Assembly (NCBI RefSeq): GCF_035917675.1
Contig: NZ_CP109104.1
Span: forward strand, 8,990,001-9,054,000
DNA: 64,000 nt
Source of the DNA: Streptomyces sp. NBC_01775
GTDB taxonomy: Bacteria > Actinomycetota > Actinomycetes > Streptomycetales > Streptomycetaceae
Direction: 5' to 3'
Part shown: positions 43,905 to 53,821 of the stretch, in pieces
Position numbering within the stretch: the first letter of the stretch is position 1
Layout: the number at the start of each line of letters is the position of its first letter
The notes under the pieces: generated by a model
Database searches by the model: none
Told to the model about the DNA's origin: nothing
The model's input: the letters and a program-made list of their open reading frames with translations, nothing else
Made by a program: the position numbers and the translations under genes

Positions 43905-45156
43905 CACAGCGCGCATGATGCTGGCCCGAGGCCTCCCGGACGCGGCCGACGAACTCCGCGCGGCCGGCCGCTTTCCCGGCCAGGTGTGGGGGGAGTGGCT
44001 GTGCGGCCTCCACCCGGCAGCCCACCAGCGCGCCGTCCTCGCCCAGATCGCCAATGGTGTCGACGCCGAAGGGCATAAGACGGAGTTCCGCATCCTGTCC
44101 ACCTGCCGCCTGCTGGGGGAGGGCACCGACATCACCGGACGCTGCGGCCTGGACGGCGTCCTGTTCGCCGACGTACGCAGCAGCCCTGTCGGCATCGTCC
44201 AGTCCGTCGGCCGCGCCCTGTGCCAGGCCCCCCACGAGGGGAAAGTGGCGCGCCTGGTCGTGCCCGTCCTCCTGGCCGAGGAGGACGAGGGCCGGGACAT
44301 GGCCGCCACGGCCGCCTTCGAGCCCCTGGTGAAGGTCCTTCGCGCACTGCGCTCCTTCGACCCGCGCATTGTTGAGGAACTGTCGCTGCGCCCGGCCGGC
44401 CGCGCCAGCGGCACCCCGGAGGACATCGTTGCCGCCGACCCCGACGGCCCCCAACCGGCCACCGGAACCGCCGAAGCGGCCAAGGGTGCAGAGCAGGCCG
44501 ACGACGACCAGGACCAGGAGGAGCAGGCCGACAGCGGTGCCAGCGCGGCCGGTGTCGAGTTGGCGCTGCTGCGCTTCTCCCGCCGGGGCCGCGACGCACA
44601 GGAGATCGCCCGCCTGGTGCGCACCCGTGTCCTGCGCCCGGAGTCCACCACCTGGCTCACCGGCCTGGAAGCCGTCCGCGCCTACGCCGGCGAGCACGGG
44701 CACGCCAACATCCCCTACACCGCCACCGTTCACCTCGGCGACCACGCCGTGGACTACCCGGTGGGCCAGTGGGCGTCCGGACAGCGCCGCGCCTGGCGTC
44801 ACGGCGATCTGGCCGACTGGCGCACCGAGCTGCTGGCCGAAGCCGGGTTCCTCTTCGACCCCCGCGACCAGGCGTTCACCGAATTCCTGGACGTGTGCGC
44901 CCTCTATTTCGCCGAACACCACACCCTCGCCGCCCCGCGCGATGCGGTGCTGGCCGGAGTGGCGGTAGGGGAGCGGCTGCACCAGGCCCGTAGGCCCGGC
45001 GGCCTGGTCAAGAAGCGCGCCAAGGCCCGGCGCGAGCGGCTGGAGGCCATCGACCCGGACTGGAATCCGGCCTGGTCCATCGCCTGGCAGCGGCACTGCG
45101 CGAAGGCCCGCTGCCTCATCGTCTGGCGAGCAGCCGAACCCCAGCACCGACGCTGA
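43905..45156 (+). pseudogene. C-terminal part of a superfamily II helicase with helicase-associated domain
   Basis: The frame (open from 43795) carries only the second half of a helicase. RILSTCRLLGEGTDITGRCGLDGVLFADVRSSP and GIVQSVGRAL are motifs V and VI. An acidic linker (QADDDQDQEEQADS) precedes a helicase-associated repeat (GLEAVRAYAGEHGHANIPYTATV then YPVGQWASGQRRAWRHGDL). Motifs I-III and the whole first RecA domain are missing. Long helicases of this type are typical of Streptomyces chromosome ends, where truncated copies are common. Confidence 0.75.
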
Positions 45157-45367
45157 CGACAATGGCAAACACGAGGGGCAGTTCGAGGCGTGGCGCAGCG
45201 CGCTGCGCGTGCAGCTCACCGGCGGCCCGGAGGAGACCGCGCCTGCACGCGCCGCCCGCGCGCTCGCCGAGGACCTGCCCGCCCCGGCCGGTCAGGCGCC
45301 CGCAGAATGAACGACGCCCGCGCCCGCACCCGGTTCCGCCCCGCGTGCCATGGAGCCTGGAGATACG

Positions 45368-45622
45368 GTGGCGAGCATGGCAATAGGAGACATGCGGCGT
45401 GGCCGTTGCGCGGTGTGTGGTGGCGGCGAGGTCTATCACGCTGAGGTGTCCGGGCATTTGACCCTTTGCAAGCCGGACGGGTTTTTCGCCAATCAGGAGG
45501 TCTTCGCGGTCCTGGTCTGTGCCGGGTGCGGCTATACCCAGTGGTATACGCACTTGGATGAGGGCTGGCGTGACTGGCTGCAACGGAAGGCGCGCCGGGT
45601 TCCTCCGCCGCCGCCAGAGTGA
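45368..45622 (+). CDS. Small zinc-ribbon protein
   Basis: About 84 residues with two Cys pairs (GRCAVCGGGEVYH and LVCAGCGYTQWYTH), a zinc-ribbon pattern. I chose the GTG at 45368, which has GGAG at good spacing; ATGs at 45350, 45377 and 45392 are alternatives. The C-terminus ends in a proline run. Function unknown. Confidence 0.65.
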   Translation: MASMAIGDMRRGRCAVCGGGEVYHAEVSGHLTLCKPDGFFANQEVFAVLVCAGCGYTQWYTHLDEGWRDWLQRKARRVPPPPPE

Positions 45623-45804
45623 CCTAACGAGCTCCTACCCGGTCGCATGTTCGGTGCTCAGTACTCAGGCCGGCATCTGAATGCCTCTCAACACACGTGC
45701 AAGGGTGCGTGCCCGGCACCGGATGCAACCCCAGCCCGCCTTCGTCGGTCTGTTTATCCGCACAAGCCCACACGGGGCGACCTACCTCACTCACGGGAGT
45801 CCAC

Positions 45805-46230
45805 ATGCGAACCCGGCTCGTCACCGCCCTCGCCGCCACCGCGATCTCCACCACCTTGCTCACTGCCCCCGCAGCCCACGCCCAGACCCAGGCTGCCTCT
45901 ATCCACTACCGACTGGAATACGGCAACACCTGGAGCGACGGCACTATCACCTTCTACAACCGGGCGGTGACCATCGCAGGCGTCCACCGGTCGGTCAGCG
46001 CCGCGAACGTCGCAGCCTTCCGGAACACCGAAGGGGAAACCCGTGACGCTGCCGGGAAGTGGATGGAAGCGAACGGCAACCCCCTGTCCCAAGAAGCCAG
46101 TGCCGCCACCAAGAGCTTCCGCTTTTCGATTCCCGCCAACGCCCCGGGCGGTGCCGCCAAAGTGCGCGTATGCCTTACAGACGGCTACCACAAGCGCCTG
46201 AAATGCCAACTCGTCAGCCGACCCAGCTAA
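45805..46230 (+). CDS. Small secreted protein
   Basis: A 141-residue protein with GGGAG five bases before the ATG. The signal peptide is MRTRLVTALAATAISTTLLTAPAAHA, with cleavage after AHA. The mature part (YRLEYGNTWSDGTITFYNRAVTIAGVHRSVS, later VRVCLTDGYHKRLKCQLVS) is mostly beta with one Cys pair near the end. I do not recognise a family by name. Confidence 0.75.
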   Translation: MRTRLVTALAATAISTTLLTAPAAHAQTQAASIHYRLEYGNTWSDGTITFYNRAVTIAGVHRSVSAANVAAFRNTEGETRDAAGKWMEANGNPLSQEASAATKSFRFSIPANAPGGAAKVRVCLTDGYHKRLKCQLVSRPS

Positions 46231-46282
46231 AACAGCCTGCACGGCACCCGCGTCGAACGGCCCGACGACTGAGCCTACGGTC

Positions 46283-46810
46283 ATGCCCGCCAACCCGCGC
46301 AACGACCGGCCCTACCGCCGCCCGGTACGGTCCTCCGGGAGCCGTGCCGCCGACCTCGACGTCTCCCTCTCGCCCCTCTCGGCCTTGGCGTTGATCGGCG
46401 GCCCGTTCTTCTTCCGGGCGTTCGTCGGTCTGGGCCATGGGATGACCGGCATGGGATGGGTGGCCGGCTGCACCTTCACCGGCGGCCTGGCCCTTCTCAC
46501 TTTCCATGCGCTTGCCGCCGTGTCGGCGGGGACCGGATTCATGTGCCGGCTGTTCCTCACCGTCCTGCTCTACTGCGTGCGAGCAGGGTGTCGGCGCTGC
46601 GCAGGCACCCGGGTGCTGGCGCCGGGTGTCTCGGCGCTGGCCGGCAGGTCCCGGAGGCCCGTACGGCGGCCGAGCGGCGCCTGTACCAGCCGGTGGCGGG
46701 CCGCGCACCGCGTGGACCCGCGGTTTGCGCCGGCGCTGGAGATGCTGCTGGTCGTGCCGGAGGGCAGGCGGGTCTCGGAGTCGGAGCGCGGCTGCGTACC
46801 CCGCCGGTGA
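46283..46810 (+). CDS. Uncertain membrane protein
   Basis: Residues 30-95 hold two or three hydrophobic segments (LSALALIGGPFFFRAFVGLGHG; VAGCTFTGGLALLTFHALAAVSA; FMCRLFLTVLLYCV). The remaining 80 residues are Arg-rich and not protein-like, so either the gene is short and frameshifted or the tail is noise. No ribosome site decides the start. Confidence 0.3.
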   Translation: MPANPRNDRPYRRPVRSSGSRAADLDVSLSPLSALALIGGPFFFRAFVGLGHGMTGMGWVAGCTFTGGLALLTFHALAAVSAGTGFMCRLFLTVLLYCVRAGCRRCAGTRVLAPGVSALAGRSRRPVRRPSGACTSRWRAAHRVDPRFAPALEMLLVVPEGRRVSESERGCVPRR

Positions 46811-46831
46811 AGGCGAGCTGGGGCACGAGTG

Positions 46832-47236
46832 TCATCCAGCGTCGTAGCGGTGGCGCGCGCTCTCGATCTCTCCATGGTGGTCCGTGACCCACTGGGCGAG
46901 CGCGTGGACGATGGTGCGCAGGCTCTCGCCCAGTGGCGTCAGTTGGTACTCGACGCGCGGGGGCACCTCGGCGTAGACGGTGCGGGAGACGACCCCGTCG
47001 CGTTCCAGGTGGCGCAGAGTGAGGGTGAGCATGCGCTGGGAGACGCCCGGAACCCGCTGGTGCAGGGCGCCGAACCGCAAGGGACCGCGGCTGAGGATGC
47101 CGATGACCAGGACCGACCACTTGTCGCCGATCCGGTCGAGGGTCTCCCGGAAACTTCGGCCGTTGTCCGGCCAGCTCTCGCACGGGTGGGGGGCGGCGGC
47201 ACGGTCAGGGTCAGTGGTGTGCTTTGCGTACATCAA
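46832..47236 (-). CDS. HxlR-family (winged-helix) transcriptional regulator
   Basis: A 134-residue regulator. CESWPDNGRSFRETLDRIGDKWSVLVIGILSRGPLRFGALHQRVPGVSQRMLTLTLRHLERDG is the whole HxlR domain, with a Cys at the usual redox-sensing place. YAEVPPRVEYQLTPLGESL is the wing. It is divergent from the VOC gene at 47311, so it probably controls it. Confidence 0.87.
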   Translation of the reverse strand: MMYAKHTTDPDRAAAPHPCESWPDNGRSFRETLDRIGDKWSVLVIGILSRGPLRFGALHQRVPGVSQRMLTLTLRHLERDGVVSRTVYAEVPPRVEYQLTPLGESLRTIVHALAQWVTDHHGEIESARHRYDAG

Positions 47237-47310
47237 TGTGCCTTTTGTGAGGTCCTCGCTGCATCCCTATGGTGGGGCTACGTACTAATCGTAACTAAGC
47301 CAGGAGTGAC

Positions 47311-47835
47311 ATGCCAGTCCAGCGTCTCAACCACGCCGTGCTCTACGTCCGCGACGTCGAACGCAGCGTCGCCTTCTACACCGACCTGCTGAACTTCCGC
47401 ATCGACCACCGCCTCCACGCCGACGGCGGCAAGGTGCCCGAGGCCGCGTTCCTGAAGGCCGAGGCGTCGACCAACGACCACGACCTGGCCTTCATGCAGA
47501 TCGAGGGCCCGGCTGCCCCGCAGAGCCCGGACCGACGTCCCGGGCTCGCGCACCTGGCGTGGGAGGTGGACACCCTGGCCGAGCTCCAGCAGATCCGCGG
47601 CAAGCTGCTGCAGGCAGGTGCGCTGACCCACGAGATCGAACACGGCACCACCAAGTCGCTGTACGCCAGCGACCCGGACGGCCTGCAGTTCGAAGTGTGC
47701 TGGCTGGTGCCCGCCGACAGGACCAACGAGGTGACCCGCGAGGCCTTCGCACCGCTCGACCTGGACGCGGTCATCGCACAATTCGGCGCCGACCTCCCAG
47801 GCGGGACCGGCATCTCCGCTCCGGCCCGCCACTGA
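47311..47835 (+). CDS. VOC-family protein (extradiol-dioxygenase/glyoxalase-like)
   Basis: A 174-residue protein with AGGAG upstream. Three metal-ligand positions are visible: His in VQRLNHAVLYV, His in GLAHLAWEVD and Glu in GLQFEVCWLV. The pattern YASDPDGLQFEV is the family end. The regulator next door (HxlR type) often responds to quinones or electrophiles, so a detoxifying role is plausible. Confidence 0.85.
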   Translation: MPVQRLNHAVLYVRDVERSVAFYTDLLNFRIDHRLHADGGKVPEAAFLKAEASTNDHDLAFMQIEGPAAPQSPDRRPGLAHLAWEVDTLAELQQIRGKLLQAGALTHEIEHGTTKSLYASDPDGLQFEVCWLVPADRTNEVTREAFAPLDLDAVIAQFGADLPGGTGISAPARH

Positions 47836-48033
47836 ACCAGCAAACGCCGTCTTTCCCCGGCGGGCCATCCGGCCCGCCGGGGCCCCTCTCAAGGGCCTGC
47901 CCGACCCACTGGAGGCCAGTCACCATGCAATCCACAGGAGTCCCCGCCATTTCGTCGTAACGGCACCAGCCAGCCGACCATGCCCACGTCGTACGCTGCT
48001 GCGAGCCGTTACGGCCCTGGCGAGACCACCAGG

Positions 48034-48494
48034 TCACCACCATCGGGTTTCACGACAACAAAACAGGTCCTCCAGCAGCTCGCGGCGTCGGCGGTGGGGC
48101 AACCGCATCGTCACCTCCTCGCCGAGCTGGAGGATGTCGAAGGCCACGAAATGCGCCGGGGTCTGCGCGGCCGACTCGGCGGCCCGCCGTCCGGTCCGGC
48201 GGGCGCGGGCAGCGAGCAGCTCGAAGTCGAGCCGGCTCTGCTCCCCGGCGACCATCAGTTCGCCGTCGAGTCGCACGGCTTCACCGCGGCCAGGTCCCCG
48301 GCGGCGCGGGCGATTTCGGGGAAGGCACCGCTCAGGTCGGATCCGCGCCGGGTCTGGAGGTAGAGGTGGCCGGCCACGGCGAAACACACGGCGCGGAAGC
48401 AGCCCCACTTCGCCTCATGGCACAGACCGGGCCGGCGGGGCAGCCGCTCGGCCGGGCGGGCGAGCATCGGCTCGACCGGAGGAGTGAGCACCAC
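48034..48494 (-). pseudogene. ATP-dependent DNA ligase N-terminal remnant, frameshifted
   Basis: One frame (to 48494) reads PPVEPMLARPAERLP and CHEAKWGCFRAVCF, where the Lys of EAKW is the adenylation residue of motif I. Then HLYLQTRRGSDLSGAFPEI follows. Near 48270 the ligase pattern moves to another frame: RLDGELMVAGEQSRLDFELLA and AHFVAFDILQLG. The C-terminal half is absent. Confidence 0.75.
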
Positions 48495-48972
48495 CGCCGG
48501 AGGCCGCTACTGCTGGTGCGTCTTGGTCCGGAGGCGCCAGGTGCTGCCGGAGCACGGCAGCGGCGGGAAGGTGGGGCCGGCCACGTCCGTGCTCCATTGG
48601 TGGCCGCCCTCGGCGCAGTCGCACTGGTAGATGCCGCTCGCGGGTACCTGCTGCCCCGGCCGGTAACGCTCCGAATCGCCCCATAGGCCACGTATGGTGG
48701 TTTGTTTGTCGGGGGTTGGCTTGGTGAGGGTGCTCGGTAGCCTGGCTGGCTGTTTCGATGCCGTGGGAACATTGGAGGAGCCGGGTCTTCGAGGGGCTCT
48801 TGTCGTGTTGGCTCCCGCTTTCGTCAGGGGGGTCGCTACGGCGTGCAGTTGCCGGTCGGGCTTCAGCCTCGGCGTCCGGCTTGCGAACGCACGGCAACTG
48901 GGGGTCGAGGTGGCATCTCGTGTCACCGTCTTATGCCACCAGCCTCCGGTGTCCGGTGGTTGCTCTGGTGCC

Positions 48973-49130
48973 ATGACGGTGGGAATGACCCTGCGGCTCC
49001 CCGGTGATCTGGCCTCCTCCATCCGCGCGGCGGCGGAGTCGGCCGGTCTTGAGTATGAATGCCTACGCAGTTGGCCGAAGCGGACCGCGAAAGCCGACTC
49101 TCCAAAAGCCGCCGCGACATTCTGGCGGAG
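48973..49130 (+). pseudogene. Remnant of a ribbon-helix-helix antitoxin-like gene
   Basis: MTVGMTLRLPGDLASSIRAAAESAGL resembles the strand and first helix of a ribbon-helix-helix protein. The continuation (NAYA, then TQLAEADRESRLSKSRRDIL) lies in two other frames, so the gene is broken. Nothing toxin-like survives next to it. Confidence 0.4.
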
Positions 49131-49460
49131 CCCTCCTGGGCCGCCAGCACCGCATCGCCGGCCTGGAGTGCGCCTCATCCAGCTCGGAGCCGGCTGGGGA
49201 GCCGTACGCGCCCGCGCCGACGCCCTGGCCGATGCCACCCCGACATCGAAGGGCTCCTGCGTGAACGGGACGAATTCAGTGAAAAGTCCTCAGACTCAAG
49301 TCCAAGGCACGCGAGACTGAGCTGCGCCGCGCGCAGGCCGAGAAGGCGGTGCGCGCTGCTGAAACGGCAGCTGCGCAGTCTGGAAGAGACCGCGGAAGCC
49401 GATGAATCAGCGGAAGTGTTTCCTCACTCTGTCCCCGGCCCGGGGCGCGGGACCAGGCAG

Positions 49461-49566
49461 ATGCCGCGGGTCCTGCTCGTGGACGAGCACCTCAACAGCC
49501 GCATGGTGATGAAAGCCGTTCTCGACCCCCTCGACCAGGAAATCGTCGCCGTCTCCTCCGGCCGGG
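49461..49566 (+). pseudogene. Start of a response-regulator receiver domain
   Basis: MPRVLLVDEHLNSRMVMKAV then LDQEIVAVSSGREA matches the first strand, acidic pocket and second helix of a receiver domain. It stops before the phospho-acceptor Asp region, where the sequence switches to the nuclease remnant. Confidence 0.5.
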
Positions 49567-49743
49567 AAGCGCGACGAGTACCCCTTCGCCTCGACGAACC
49601 AGGGCGCGGCGAAGACCACCAGCCGCGACTGGGGGTGGGCTTGGGTGCCCGAGGGGGAGAATGACGAACAGGGCGACCTGATCGCCCGTTTCTGCGAGGG
49701 CCAGCGGGTCCTGAACGGCGACGCCTTCTGGGTCGAGATGTAG
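49567..49743 (+). pseudogene. C-terminal remnant of a NucA/NucB-type secreted DNase
   Basis: In this frame KRDEYPFASTNQGAAKTTS and later NDEQGDLIARFCEGQRVLNGDAFWVEM then stop match the end of the NucA/NucB family: the D-E-Y-P-F-A motif, then N-x-x-Q-G and R-V-L-x-G-D-x-F. The signal peptide and catalytic first half are missing. It directly abuts the receiver fragment. Confidence 0.65.
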
Positions 49744-49772
49744 GAGGGGTTATGCCCCGGGGGGAACGGAGC

Positions 49773-50298
49773 GGGTGTTCGTCGCTGAGGGGCGGTACTG
49801 CATCCGTGGGGAGGTCTTCGGAGCCCTGGAGCGGCCCGCCGCTTCCAACGGACTGGTGGACTCCGTCCCCGGGGCAGGCTCGCCGGCCCCGGCGGCTTCG
49901 CGATCGTGCGGACGGGGACGGACACCGGCGACATCCTGCTGACCGTGGACGTCCGCGACACCACCCCCGAACCCCCTGAACTGGCGGGGTGGGAGGAAGT
50001 CGTCGACGTCAGCCTGACCCTTCCTGGCGATGATCCCGGCGTAGCGACAGCAGGAGAGGAGGACGAAGAGCGGGAAGACAGCAGACTTCCCGACTTCACC
50101 CACGCCCGGCCCGGCCCGTTCCGGGTGCGTGTCCATGCCCGCGGCCGTGACGACGGCGACCGCCTCGACCCGCAGGACGACGACGAACCCGTCGAAGAGC
50201 ACTACATCCTGGCGTGGCCCGCCCCGCCAAGTCCTTCATACGTGCACAAACGGACAGACCTCTTTGGTGCTGAAATCCGGTCTGCCGGGACCGTTTGA
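49773..50298 (+). pseudogene. Conserved hypothetical protein next to the nuclease remnant, frameshifted
   Basis: The first part (RVFVAEGRYCIRGEVFGALE, from about 49773) and the second (from the GTG at 49906, IVRTGTDTGDILLTVDVRDT to EEHYILAWPAPPSPSYVHKRTD) lie in different frames but read as one protein. The second part is intact and acidic. Proteins of this look often follow nuclease genes in Streptomyces; a protective role is a guess only. Confidence 0.45.
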
Positions 50299-50433
50299 CC
50301 TTCTTGCCAAGCAGGAGGCGGCCGTGCGCAGGGACCGGCCGTGCGTCGTCCGCCCATGGAGATGGCAGGGCGGACACCGCGCACCCCGTTCAGCCAGCCA
50401 TAGCGTTTCGGGGGCCCATACCGAGCATGGGCG

Positions 50434-50990
50434 TCAAGGGGGCGATGCTTGGGGGGGGCGGTCGTCCAGGACGGTGGTGATCTCGCTTCCTTCCGGGCGG
50501 GTGAGCGTGGCGGTGCCGACGGCCCTGGCGGGTGCGGCGGTAGATGGCGCTCGCCGGGGGCCCAGGCTGCCAGGCCCCCGCTCGGGGGAGGCGGTGTCCA
50601 GGATCGTGCGCATGGTGACCAGGACCGCCAGGAGCGACCGGCCGGAGAGCCGGGTCTCGATCTGCCGGTCGTCTGTCTCCCGGACGCTGTCGGGGCTTCC
50701 CGCCCGCAGCTCACGCCCACTCAGAGGTCGGCGAGCGCTGCCGCCCGTTCAGCCACCGGCTTGGTGCGGCGGGTGCGCTGGTTGGCCAGCCACACCCCGA
50801 GCTTGACGTCGCACCCCTGGCCGCCGTCGCTGGGGAGGTCTTCACGTGCCTCGGGGCACCGTCAGATCCCCGTTACGCGCCCAGTACCGCTCGGCGCGCC
50901 CCGCAGGCCCACAGCACGCCCTCCAGACTGCCTGGGACGGCGCGACGGGAAGGTGCCGCCCCAAGCATCGCGAGGCGTTCTCACCGCCCA
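50434..50990 (-). pseudogene. Helicase-associated domain remnant and trailing conserved frame
   Basis: Reverse-strand pieces RYWARNGDLTVPRG (about 50870) and SDGGQGCDVKLGVWLANQRTRRTKPVAERAAALADL (ending near 50731) are a helicase-associated repeat broken by a one-base shift. A further reverse frame (SPDSVRETDDRQIETRLSGRSLLAVLVTMRTILDT, ending at 50434) also looks protein-like but has no start codon. Confidence 0.5.
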
Positions 50991-51002
50991 GGAACGGGCG
51001 CC

Positions 51003-51630
51003 GTGACCGGGGCACGGTCCTGCCCCTCGCCTCCCCGCACCCGGAAGACCCTGATTCGACCTCCTCGGACGTCTCCTGAGCCACTTCGCGAAGGCCGAGG
51101 GGCCACCGGGTGTTGGCGCTCCAGCGCACACCGGCCAGAACCCTCAGCTCCAAGTTCCGCAACGTCGGTAAGGTCGGCGCCGATCAGGCAGGCGTCGATG
51201 AAGCGGGTGCCGGCGAGGTCGGCACGGGCGAGGTCGGCACCGGTGAGGTCGACGCGGATGAGGTCGGTGTTGGCGGGGTGGCGGGTGCGGCGCAGGAGCT
51301 GGTCGAGGGCGTCGGCGAGGCCGGCCTCATGCTGCTCGCGATCCCCTGCGTTGTTCGACCTCGTCCTGGACGTGGCGCCGGATGGCGTCGTCGAAGGGCT
51401 GGTGGATGTGGCCGCGGTGGATCCACGGGATTTCGTGGAGCTTTCCGTCGGTGAGGCGGACGAGGATCTGGCGGGCGTCGTGGGGGCTGTGGTGGGTGGA
51501 CCTCCCACTTGCCGTCCCTGGCCGTGACCGGGGGAGCGCTGGCTGCGGTGGGGGCCGAGGATGTCGTGGTTGTAGGTGCGGTAGCCGAGGCTCGCGTCCG
51601 GTGATGGGCTGCCGGCGCACCGGCAGCAGT
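51003..51630 (-). other. Fragments including a pentapeptide-repeat stretch
   Basis: One reverse frame reads LADALDQLLRRTRHPANTDLIRVDLTGADLARADLAGTRF then ACLIGADLTDVAEL, a short pentapeptide-repeat (A-D/N-L-x-x) run. Another reads DARQILVRLTDGKLHEIPWIHRG. They may be pieces of one or two genes; neither is complete. Confidence 0.4.
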
Positions 51631-51636
51631 TCGAGG

Positions 51637-52684
51637 TCAGTCGGCCCCGCTCAGCGGGACGGGTACGTATCCGCTGATGGTGATCAGCGCGGCCCACATG
51701 GCGACGTCGACGGCGATCGTCAGCTCCGGCCGGCCCAGGCTGCCGTCCTCCAGGACGGCCATGATGTCCAGACGGGCGGTGCCGATCTGCACCTGCTCCC
51801 CGGGCCGCTGCACCACCGGCGCCGACGATGAGGCGCGGGCGGGTGCGGTGCCGGGTGCGCGCCGGGCGTCCCGGACGGCCGGCCGGGTCGGCCGGCACAC
51901 TCACCAGCCGGTAGAACGTCGAGCGTGACGGCACTCCACCACCCCGCGCCCATGGGTGTCCTCCAGGACCTGCCCGACCAGTACCTGCAGTCCCTTCACC
52001 GTCCCCTTCGACCGGCCCCGCTGGCGCCGCAGCGCCTCCAGCACCGCGGCCACGACCCGCTCGTCGGCATACCCCGCCGGACGACGCCCACGGGCCGGCA
52101 CCACGCGCTTGTCGGCCAGCCCCCACAACCCCTGCTTCCGGCAGGCGTACCGCATCCGCTCCACCGTCGTACGCGTCACCCGCGCGAAGCCCGGCGCCGC
52201 CAGCTCCTGCGCCTTGGCCGCGTCCCGCTGCGCCGGCGTCCACCGCTCGGGGTCGTACTGCGGCCGCATCGTCTGGCTGTCACGGCCACCCTCAGGGTGG
52301 CCATCCGGTCCCGCCTCCCGGATAGGGGGCAGCCAGGCTCCCGGATAGGGGCAGCCGGGCCGGCGCCCGCTGCTGGGCTGCCACCGGAACGGTCTCGAAC
52401 AGCCCCCACCGCGGCACTGTGTCCGGTGCCCGCGCGCCCACCACTTCGAAGCCCGGGTCGGCGAACAACCGCCCCAGCAGGAGGCTCACTTCGGCGCCAG
52501 TCTCCTGCAGCAGGTGGACCCGCGGCCCTTGCAGGACGGCGACCTGCCAGGTCCGTCCCCGGCAGGTGAGGTGCGCGCCGGCCTCCACCACCGGCCGCTG
52601 GCTCCTACCGTGTGTGCCGCCCACCGCACTCGCCCCTTCCCCGACCGCCCCCGGCGCCCAGCCGCTTTCCGACATCCCCACCAC
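51637..52684 (-). pseudogene. TnsB-like (Mu/rve-type) transposase, frameshifted
   Basis: Three consecutive frames form one transposase. The N-terminal domain (VVEAGAHLTCRGRTWQVAVLQ) ends near 52292. A helix-turn-helix part (YDPERWTPAQRDAAKAQELA; TVERMRYACRKQGLWGLADKR) runs 52269-51901. The start of the rve core (RPGEQVQIGTARLDIMAVLEDGSLGRPELTIAVDVA) runs 51900-51637. In the core the usual first catalytic Asp (Q-I-D) is replaced by Gly (Q-I-G), and the rest of the core is missing. It follows a TnsA-like gene, as in Tn7-like elements. Confidence 0.7.
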
Positions 52685-53531
52685 TGCGTTCTGCGTCAGC
52701 GCAGACCAGCGCCCCCCTCGCGCAGCGGCTCATCAAGAGACGCGTCAGATGCCCGCACCACAGCGCGTGACAGACAGCCGGCAGCACTTGCAGAGGCTCA
52801 CCCACCGCGGCTGCGCCGCCGGCCGGCGGGCAGGACACGGCGAATACTTCGGCCGGCGCGGCCCGCAGCCTGGGCGGGCCCTGACCGCGTGGGTGGCGGT
52901 AGCCGGCCGGCCACCGCAGATTCGCCGCCACCACCGCCGGGGGCGGCTCGAGGCGCCGGCAAGCCCGGCCCACACGCGCGCGCACGCTGCTTCCAGGACC
53001 ATCCGCGCCCGCTGCGCCCTGTCCTCCGCCGGCGGCCGGGCTGGAGGGGCAGCCGGCGAGCAGGCCGGTGCCGTCCGCGTACAGGGCGAAGAGCTGCGGC
53101 ACCCAGGAGCGCACCCGCCCGTCGGGTTCCCGCCACAGCAGCCGTACCGGACGTGCGGCCAGGCCGGTCACGTCCGGATTCCGGTCCAGGACCATCAGCT
53201 GGGTGCGCATCGCTGCCGAACCGTGTACGACGTGCCGTCCGGTGGTCGCCGACCACCACCAGTCCGGCCCCCACCACCAGTCCGGCCCCCACCGGCGGCC
53301 CGGAACGACCGGAAACGCGGATACCGGCGCCAGGTTCTCGAACCGCACCGCCGCCGCCTGATCCCACGGCAACTGCGTCAGCCGCCCGGCGGCCGTGACG
53401 AACGCGGCCTCGATTCCCGCACCCTCGGCCCCTGCGGCAGCCTGCTGCACCCGCCTGCCGTGCTCGTGCCCCTCCACGCTCAACAGCCAAGTCATGGCGG
53501 GCTGCTGAACGCCGTGATCCGGATCCGCCAC
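52605..53531 (-). pseudogene. TnsA-like transposon endonuclease, degenerate
   Basis: AAAVRFENLAPVSAFPVVPGRR, WWWSATTGRHVVHGSA, QLMVLDRNPDVTGLAARPVRLLWR and PPAVVAANLRWPAGYRHPRG match actinobacterial TnsA-like proteins. The catalytic acids appear lost: the usual E-R-D after WLE reads AAMRTQ, and P-D-F reads VPQLF. In the middle (52900-53000) the family pattern (VLEAACARVWAGL) is in another frame, implying two compensating shifts. An 18-base in-frame duplication gives GPDWWWGPDWWW. It probably forms a dead Tn7-like element with the TnsB remnant. Confidence 0.7.
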
Positions 53532-53807
53532 CCGACGGGTGAACGGCGCCCGCGATGCCGAGTTCCTGTACCCGTGGTCAGACCGGGAAGGTTCTCAGTT
53601 CCTGCAGGAGCCGCTGCCGGCCGGGCAACAGGCGGGGCGGTGCTGACCGGCCCGCTCCGATTCCACGGCACACAACGCCGAGACCAACCGCTACCGGGGA
53701 TTGCCGAAGGCCGACCGCGCCGCCCTTCTCGTTCGCGTACGCGAGATGCCACCCTTCAATCCCGTCGCGATATCAGCGATTCAAGCTCAAAAAGAGCAAA
53801 TAATTGC

Positions 53808-53813
53808 TAGAAT
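53808..53813 (+). promoter_or_regulatory. Candidate -10 element placing the start codon at the transcript start
   Basis: TAGAAT ends 8 bases before the ATG at 53822, and there is no ribosome site. With the usual 6-8 base distance, transcription would begin at or next to the ATG, giving a leaderless mRNA. A good -35 is not visible. The surrounding 40 bases are unusually AT-rich and contain a GCTC-A5-GAGC inverted repeat at 53785-53797. Confidence 0.5.
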
Positions 53814-53821
53814 CGGCCGTC

